In this document: positions 13,313 through 16,682 of the stretch, piece after piece
Position numbering within the stretch: the first letter of the stretch is position 1
How the letters are laid out: the number at the start of each line of letters is the position of its first letter
Notes under the pieces: model-generated
The model's input: the letters and a program-made list of their open reading frames with translations, nothing else
What the model was told of the DNA's origin: nothing
The model's database searches: none
Translations under genes and position numbers: made by a program
Assembly: GCA_030528765.1 (NCBI GenBank)
Contig: JAUMYD010000020.1
Location: 1-16,682 of the forward strand
Length of the DNA: 16,682 nt
From: Bacillota bacterium
GTDB taxonomy: Bacteria; Bacillota; Dehalobacteriia; UBA4068
Direction: 5' to 3'

Positions 13313-13894
13313 CTAAAAAGAGGACAGGAAGGCATCTGCCTTTTGGTTCAGCTTGCGATAGATGTGAAACATTTTTTCTTCCCCGGAGGTGGTCAGCACC
13401 TCTGCTCTGGGCACCCAGCGCACGCCCTGGTTTTCTTCCGGGCAATGCTGCAGCGCCTGATCGGAGGAAGCCTGTAAAAGATAGGTCAGATTCAGGTGCA
13501 GGTGAGCCGGGACGTAGCTGTCCCGCTTCCAATGCCCCTCCACGGTGATGATCTCCAAAGAGATGGGCGTCTTTTTCAGGGCCTTCAGCTGCTGCAGCCC
13601 TGTTTCTTCCCGGGCCTCTTTTATGGCTACGGCCAAGGGGGCTGCTTCTCCGTCTGCGTGGCCCCCTGTCCAGGACCAGGCATCGTAGATGTTGTGGTAA
13701 ACCATCAGGCTCTGCTGCCCGCTTTCATCCAGGATCCAGCTGGATGCGGTGAAATGGGCGAGCTTGTTGCTGCGGAGCAGGCAATCCGGGTTTTTCTCCA
13801 GAAAATCCAGCATGATCTGCCGATCTGCCTCTTCCTGCTCGGAATCGGGCTGGTAATCCAGGAGGATCTGCCGCAGTGTGGATAGATCAGTCAT
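13313..13894 (-). CDS. Nudix hydrolase
   Basis: A 193-residue Nudix-fold hydrolase, which cleaves nucleoside diphosphates linked to another moiety; the substrate is unknown. Seen: a helical N-terminal ~45 residues, HFTASSWILDE and MVYHNIYDAWSWTGGHADGE leading into the Nudix box, then KEAREETGL with the catalytic Glu residues intact. Two positions differ from the consensus GX5EX7REUXEEXGU: the first Glu is Ala and the Arg is Lys. The C-terminal part (HLNLTYLLQ...EENQGVRWVP) fits the fold. The ATG follows AGGAGG at ideal spacing and has its own promoter. It is probably a stand-alone gene. Its neighbourhood next to the SOS cassette (convergent with nothing, same strand) gives no clear pathway link. 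Confidence 0.88.
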   Translation of the reverse strand: MTDLSTLRQILLDYQPDSEQEEADRQIMLDFLEKNPDCLLRSNKLAHFTASSWILDESGQQSLMVYHNIYDAWSWTGGHADGEAAPLAVAIKEAREETGLQQLKALKKTPISLEIITVEGHWKRDSYVPAHLHLNLTYLLQASSDQALQHCPEENQGVRWVPRAEVLTTSGEEKMFHIYRKLNQKADAFLSSF

Positions 13895-13929
13895 CGTTCC
13901 TCCTATAAAAATACATTTGCTTTTTTTCC

Positions 13930-13958
13930 ATTATATCCCTACAGCTTTCCCTTCGCAA
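13930..13958 (-). promoter_or_regulatory. Promoter of the Nudix gene
   Basis: Minus strand TTGCGA (13953-13958), a 17-base spacer and a perfect TATAAT (13930-13935), about 40 bases ahead of the start codon. Confidence 0.7.
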
Positions 13959-13965
13959 GATGCAG

Positions 13966-13995
13966 GCAAAAAGAAGGGGGCCTTGCGGAGGCCCC
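13966..13995 (-). terminator. Intrinsic terminator of the lipoprotein gene
   Basis: On the minus strand GGGGCCT (13989-13995), loop CCGCA, AGGCCCC (13977-13983), then C-TTCTTTTT. It begins 15 bases after the lipoprotein stop and lies just upstream of the Nudix promoter, separating the two units. Confidence 0.82.
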
Positions 13996-14010
13996 GGAGA
14001 AAGCTTTGCG

Positions 14011-14976
14011 CTATTCGTCTTCTGCACCGGAGCGCACGATGCTGTGGATGCGCTCTCTTTGCGCTTCATCTTGAATATCCATTTCATCCAACAGATCATC
14101 CAGATCCATCCCCTCCAGAAAATTCGTCACCCGATCCGGATTGAGGCCGGAATCATAATAATAGATGTCCCTGCCCCCCACGCTCTGGAATATCTGGGGC
14201 TGCGGCTCCTGGTTTTCCTCTGTCTGAACCAGGCTGGAGAGCAGCTCCGGGCTGCCATTCTCACGCAGGGCGATCATGGAAGGGTATCCTGCGGAAAAAT
14301 AGACAGTATTTCCTTCTTCATATTTCAGGAAGAGCAGTATTTTTTGATTCAGGGGAGGCTCCGTGAAAAAGCTGTATACCGTATGAAAGCTATAGGAATC
14401 CTCTTCCGTATCCTCCCGGACGGTCTGCCCCTGCTCATTTACATAGCTATTCGGGATTTTTCCTTCGCGCTTGCGGGAATAGGCAAAGCTTACGGAGATT
14501 TCCTCTGGGATTTCTTCGCCTTTTAAAACCTCCTCCGTGCGAAAACGATAGATTCGGGCTGCGGTATAATGCTTTTCAGAGGGTTTTGTGATATCTTCCG
14601 GATCCCGGCTGGCATTCCAGAGATCCACCTCTCTCTCAAAATAGCCTGCCACAATGATGGGTGCCCAATTCTGCATGGATTCCAGGGAGTGGTGAATGGG
14701 AATATCCGCATGGCTCACCAGAAGATACGCATCCTCCGGAATATCAACGAGAGGCTCATCTTCTTCGAGAGTATCCTCCGGGCTTTCCTGGGCCGGGGCC
14801 GACTCCTCCTGCGTTGCGGTACCCGCAGGGCTTTCCCCCTGAACCGGCATGCTTTCTGAGGCAGGGGCTTCCTCCGGGATTTCCGGGCTGTCTGTGCTGC
14901 AGGCAGCGAAGATGCAGAAGCTCAGGATCAGCAGCAGAGATAAAAAGACTTTGATCGTTTTGCTTTGGGTGAACAT
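14011..14976 (-). CDS. Secreted lipoprotein, unknown function
   Basis: A 321-residue protein that I cannot assign to a named family. Seen: a lipoprotein signal peptide (basic start, hydrophobic 10-22, lipobox FAAC with lipidated Cys26), an acidic, proline- and serine-rich tether at about 27-78, and a globular part from about 80 with RIYRFRTEEVLKGEEIPEEISVSF and KILLFLKYEEGNTVYFSAGYP. The latter pattern (a signal followed by EEVLKG... and a later LLFL) recurs in Bacillota extracytoplasmic proteins of unknown role. The C-terminus is very acidic (GMDLDDLLDEMDIQ). The ATG follows AAGGAGG at good spacing. It is expected to be anchored on the outer face of the membrane. It is a single-gene unit with its own terminator. 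Confidence 0.82.
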   Translation of the reverse strand: MFTQSKTIKVFLSLLLILSFCIFAACSTDSPEIPEEAPASESMPVQGESPAGTATQEESAPAQESPEDTLEEDEPLVDIPEDAYLLVSHADIPIHHSLESMQNWAPIIVAGYFEREVDLWNASRDPEDITKPSEKHYTAARIYRFRTEEVLKGEEIPEEISVSFAYSRKREGKIPNSYVNEQGQTVREDTEEDSYSFHTVYSFFTEPPLNQKILLFLKYEEGNTVYFSAGYPSMIALRENGSPELLSSLVQTEENQEPQPQIFQSVGGRDIYYYDSGLNPDRVTNFLEGMDLDDLLDEMDIQDEAQRERIHSIVRSGAEDE

Positions 14977-15015
14977 GGGGAGCCCTCCTTCTTTGGTGTA
15001 CTATTTAATCTAAAT

Positions 15016-15044
15016 ATTCTGTTTTATTCCCAGCTTTCCTTCAA
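15016..15044 (-). promoter_or_regulatory. Possible promoter of the lipoprotein gene
   Basis: Minus strand TTGAAG (15039-15044), 17 bases, CAGAAT (15016-15021), each four of six consensus. The -35 lies inside the 16-bp inverted repeat at 15026-15062. Other AT-rich -10 candidates exist nearby, so this is tentative. Confidence 0.35.
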
Positions 15045-15062
15045 TCAAGGAAAGCTGGGAAT
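15026..15062. repeat. Perfect 16-bp inverted repeat between divergent genes
   Basis: ATTCCCAGCTTTCCTT (15026-15041), a 5-base loop, AAGGAAAGCTGGGAAT (15047-15062). It lies between the divergent lipoprotein and pckG genes, about 50 bases upstream of the former. No T-run of terminator quality follows on either strand (TCTTTATG on plus, AAAACAG on minus). Possibilities are a dyad operator for one or both genes, or a hairpin left from an old terminator. Confidence 0.7.
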
Positions 15063-15321
15063 TCTTTATGAGGGCTATAGCTCTTTATATAATATTTAGA
15101 GGGGCATGCATTTTAGGATTGCCGAAGCAATTTCTCTGCTTATATTCGATTTCCTATCTTCTGCCATATTTTTTATTTTAAAAGAGTGAATTATATATAA
15201 TTATTTTAATACTCTTTTATAGAGGAGATTTTATAGAAAGGCCTAAATATATCTTTGTATGTATTTGTTATGCTTCATCGTCTTTCTATAAAATTTATTG
15301 ATAAAAGGGGATCGAAAACGT
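15063..15321 (+). promoter_or_regulatory. AT-rich upstream region / leader of pckG with several inverted repeats
   Basis: No gene is seen here. Structures: a small hairpin ATTGC-CGAA-GCAAT (about 15118-15131). TAAAAGAGT (15179-15187) pairs with ACTCTTTTA (15211-15219) around the 14-base palindrome AATTATATATAATT. A 13-base perfect inverted repeat has arms ATTTTATAGAAAG (15228-15240) and CTTTCTATAAAAT (15282-15294), ending 27 bases before the pckG start. TATAAT occurs at 15086-15091 and 15196-15201, but neither has a convincing -35, so the transcription start is not fixed. No known riboswitch is recognised. Confidence 0.5.
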
Positions 15322-16682
15322 ATGGAATGCAAAAATCAGCAAGTCAAGGATTTCGTTCAGCAAACTGCCGATCTGTTGAAACCGGATCAGATCGTCTGGA
15401 TCGATGGCAGTGAAGAGCAGCTGGAAACTCTGCGCCAGCAGGCTATGGCCACCGGCGAGATCGTCAAGCTGGATCAGGAAAAGCTGCCGAACTGCTATTA
15501 TCACCGGACTGCTGTCAACGACGTGGCTCGTGTAGAAGCCCGTACCTTCATTTGCAGCGATACTAAGGAACATGCCGGCGCCACCAACAACTGGATGGCC
15601 CCCGCAGATGCCTATGCTATGACGGATGAAATTATGCGCGGCAAAATGGCTGGCCGCACCATGTATGTCATCCCGTTCTCCATGGGTGTTGTCGGCTCTC
15701 CCTTTTCCAAGATCGGTATTGAAATCACGGACAGCATTTATGTTGTTTTGAATATGGCCATCATGACCCGCACCGGCGAAAAGGTTCTGGAAGCCCTGGG
15801 CGACAGCAATGATTTCGTTCGCGGTCAGCATGCCAAATGCGATATTGATGAAGAAAAACGCTACATCCTGCAGTTCCCCGAGGACAATGCCATCCGCTCC
15901 TGCAACAGCGGTTACGGCGGCAATGTGCTGCTGGGCAAAAAATGCTTCGCTCTGCGTATCGCTTCCTATCAGGGCCGGAAAGAAGGCTGGATGGCTGAGC
16001 ATATGCTGATCCTGGGCATCGAAAATCCCCAGGGCGAGACCAAATATGTGGCCGCTGCCTTTCCCTCTGCCTGTGGCAAGACCAATCTGGCCATGCTGAT
16101 CCCGCCGGAAGGCTATCGTGCCAAGGGCTATAAGGTCTGGACCGTGGGCGATGACATTGCCTGGATCCGCATCGGCCCGGATGGCCGCTTCTATGCACAG
16201 AATCCGGAAGCCGGTTTCTTCGGCGTTGCCCCCGGCACCAATGAGAAATCCAATCCCAATGCACTGGCCTCCACCCATGAAGGTACCATCTTCACCAACG
16301 TGGTGCTGAAGGATGACGGTACTGTCTGGTGGGAAGGCCTGGATAAGAATCCGCCTACCGGCCAGCTGAACTGGAAGGGTGAGCCCTGGGATCCTGCCAC
16401 CGGCGAAAAGGGCGCGCATCCCAATTCCCGTTTTACCGCGCCTGCCCGCAACTGCCCCTGCATCTCTCCGGAATGGGAGAATCCCAATGGTGTTCCGCTT
16501 TCCGCCATCATCTTCGGCGGCCGCCGCGCCAAGACTGCTCCCTTGGTATACCAGTCCCGGGATTGGGATCATGGCGTATTCGTAGGCTCCATCATGGCCT
16601 CTGAGACCACCGCTGCCGCTTCCGGTGCTGTGGGCGTTGTTCGCCGCGATCCCATGGCTATGCTGCCCTTCTGCGGCTACAA
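15322..16682 (+). CDS. pckG: Phosphoenolpyruvate carboxykinase (GTP), 3'-truncated by window end
   Basis: PckG interconverts oxaloacetate + GTP and PEP + GDP + CO2. About 453 residues are visible of a family length near 600; the rest lies beyond the window. Seen: RTFICSDTKEHAGATNNWMAP near the N-terminus, MYVIPFSMGVVGSPFSKIGIEITDS, NSGYGGN, the nucleotide/metal loop FPSACGKTN (247-255, with the reactive Cys251 and Lys253), VGDDIAWIRIG, GVAPGTNEKSNPNAL, and APARNCPCISPEWENPNGVPLSAIIFGGRR. These are diagnostic of the GTP class rather than the ATP class (PckA). The ATG at 15322 follows GGGG (15307-15310) with 11 bases of spacing, a mediocre site. The long AT-rich upstream region with inverted repeats suggests leader-level control. 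Confidence 0.96.
   Translation, partial: MECKNQQVKDFVQQTADLLKPDQIVWIDGSEEQLETLRQQAMATGEIVKLDQEKLPNCYYHRTAVNDVARVEARTFICSDTKEHAGATNNWMAPADAYAMTDEIMRGKMAGRTMYVIPFSMGVVGSPFSKIGIEITDSIYVVLNMAIMTRTGEKVLEALGDSNDFVRGQHAKCDIDEEKRYILQFPEDNAIRSCNSGYGGNVLLGKKCFALRIASYQGRKEGWMAEHMLILGIENPQGETKYVAAAFPSACGKTNLAMLIPPEGYRAKGYKVWTVGDDIAWIRIGPDGRFYAQNPEAGFFGVAPGTNEKSNPNALASTHEGTIFTNVVLKDDGTVWWEGLDKNPPTGQLNWKGEPWDPATGEKGAHPNSRFTAPARNCPCISPEWENPNGVPLSAIIFGGRRAKTAPLVYQSRDWDHGVFVGSIMASETTAAASGAVGVVRRDPMAMLPFCGY

Noticed and set aside
1..16682. CRISPR arrays, IS elements, prophage genes, tRNA or rRNA genes
   Set aside because: No repeat-spacer pattern, transposase motif, phage structural gene or tRNA cloverleaf was seen anywhere on either strand.

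Overview
The window looks like chromosomal DNA of an anaerobic member of the Bacillota (Firmicutes), probably Clostridia or Negativicutes. This rests on the gene order (dxr-rseP-ispG-proS, then recA-recX-rny), AGGAGG-type ribosome binding sites, vegetative promoters of the TTGACA-17-TATAAT type, SOS boxes of the Bacillus/Clostridium form CGAAC-N4-GTTCG, a YtvI-like (sporulation-type) permease and RNase Y. Coding DNA is moderately GC-rich and the intergenic regions are strongly AT-rich. No phage, IS element, CRISPR array, rRNA or tRNA is visible. The genus is not determinable by eye.

Layout. (1) 3-3759, plus strand: the end of an AI-2E/YtvI-type membrane protein, then dxr, rseP and ispG, two MEP isoprenoid enzymes flanking a site-2 protease. 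A long hairpin between rseP and ispG reaches into the ispG ribosome binding site. A bidirectional terminator ends this block. (2) 3874-4134, minus strand: a small unknown membrane protein with its own promoter. (3) 4262-6611, plus: proS and a translationally coupled gamma-class carbonic anhydrase-like gene behind an extended -10 promoter and a 5' hairpin. (4) 6658-8325, plus: recA-recX under a LexA-type operator. (5) 8356-10173, plus: a strong promoter, an AT-rich structured leader or small RNA ending in an intrinsic terminator, then rny. (6) 10292-11504, plus: an ArsC/Spx-family protein and a MerR regulator that carries two membrane segments and a zinc ribbon. (7) 11684-13223, minus: a two-gene SOS cassette, an 89-residue unknown protein followed four bases later by a Y-family DNA polymerase. 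Its consensus promoter has a perfect LexA box filling the -35/-10 spacer. (8) 13313-14976, minus: a Nudix hydrolase and an unknown lipoprotein, each apparently with its own signals. (9) 15001-16682: an inverted-repeat-rich intergenic region, then the first three quarters of a GTP-dependent PEP carboxykinase gene, cut by the window end.

How it works together: recA, recX and the small-protein/Y-polymerase cassette form a DNA-damage module with matching operators at two places. dxr and ispG supply isoprenoid precursors. proS, recA and rny are housekeeping. pckG links the C4-acid and PEP pools. The points of most interest are the uncharacterised partner of the Y-family polymerase, the structured RNA ahead of rny, the rseP/ispG RNA structure, the membrane-anchored MerR protein and the repeat-rich leader of pckG.
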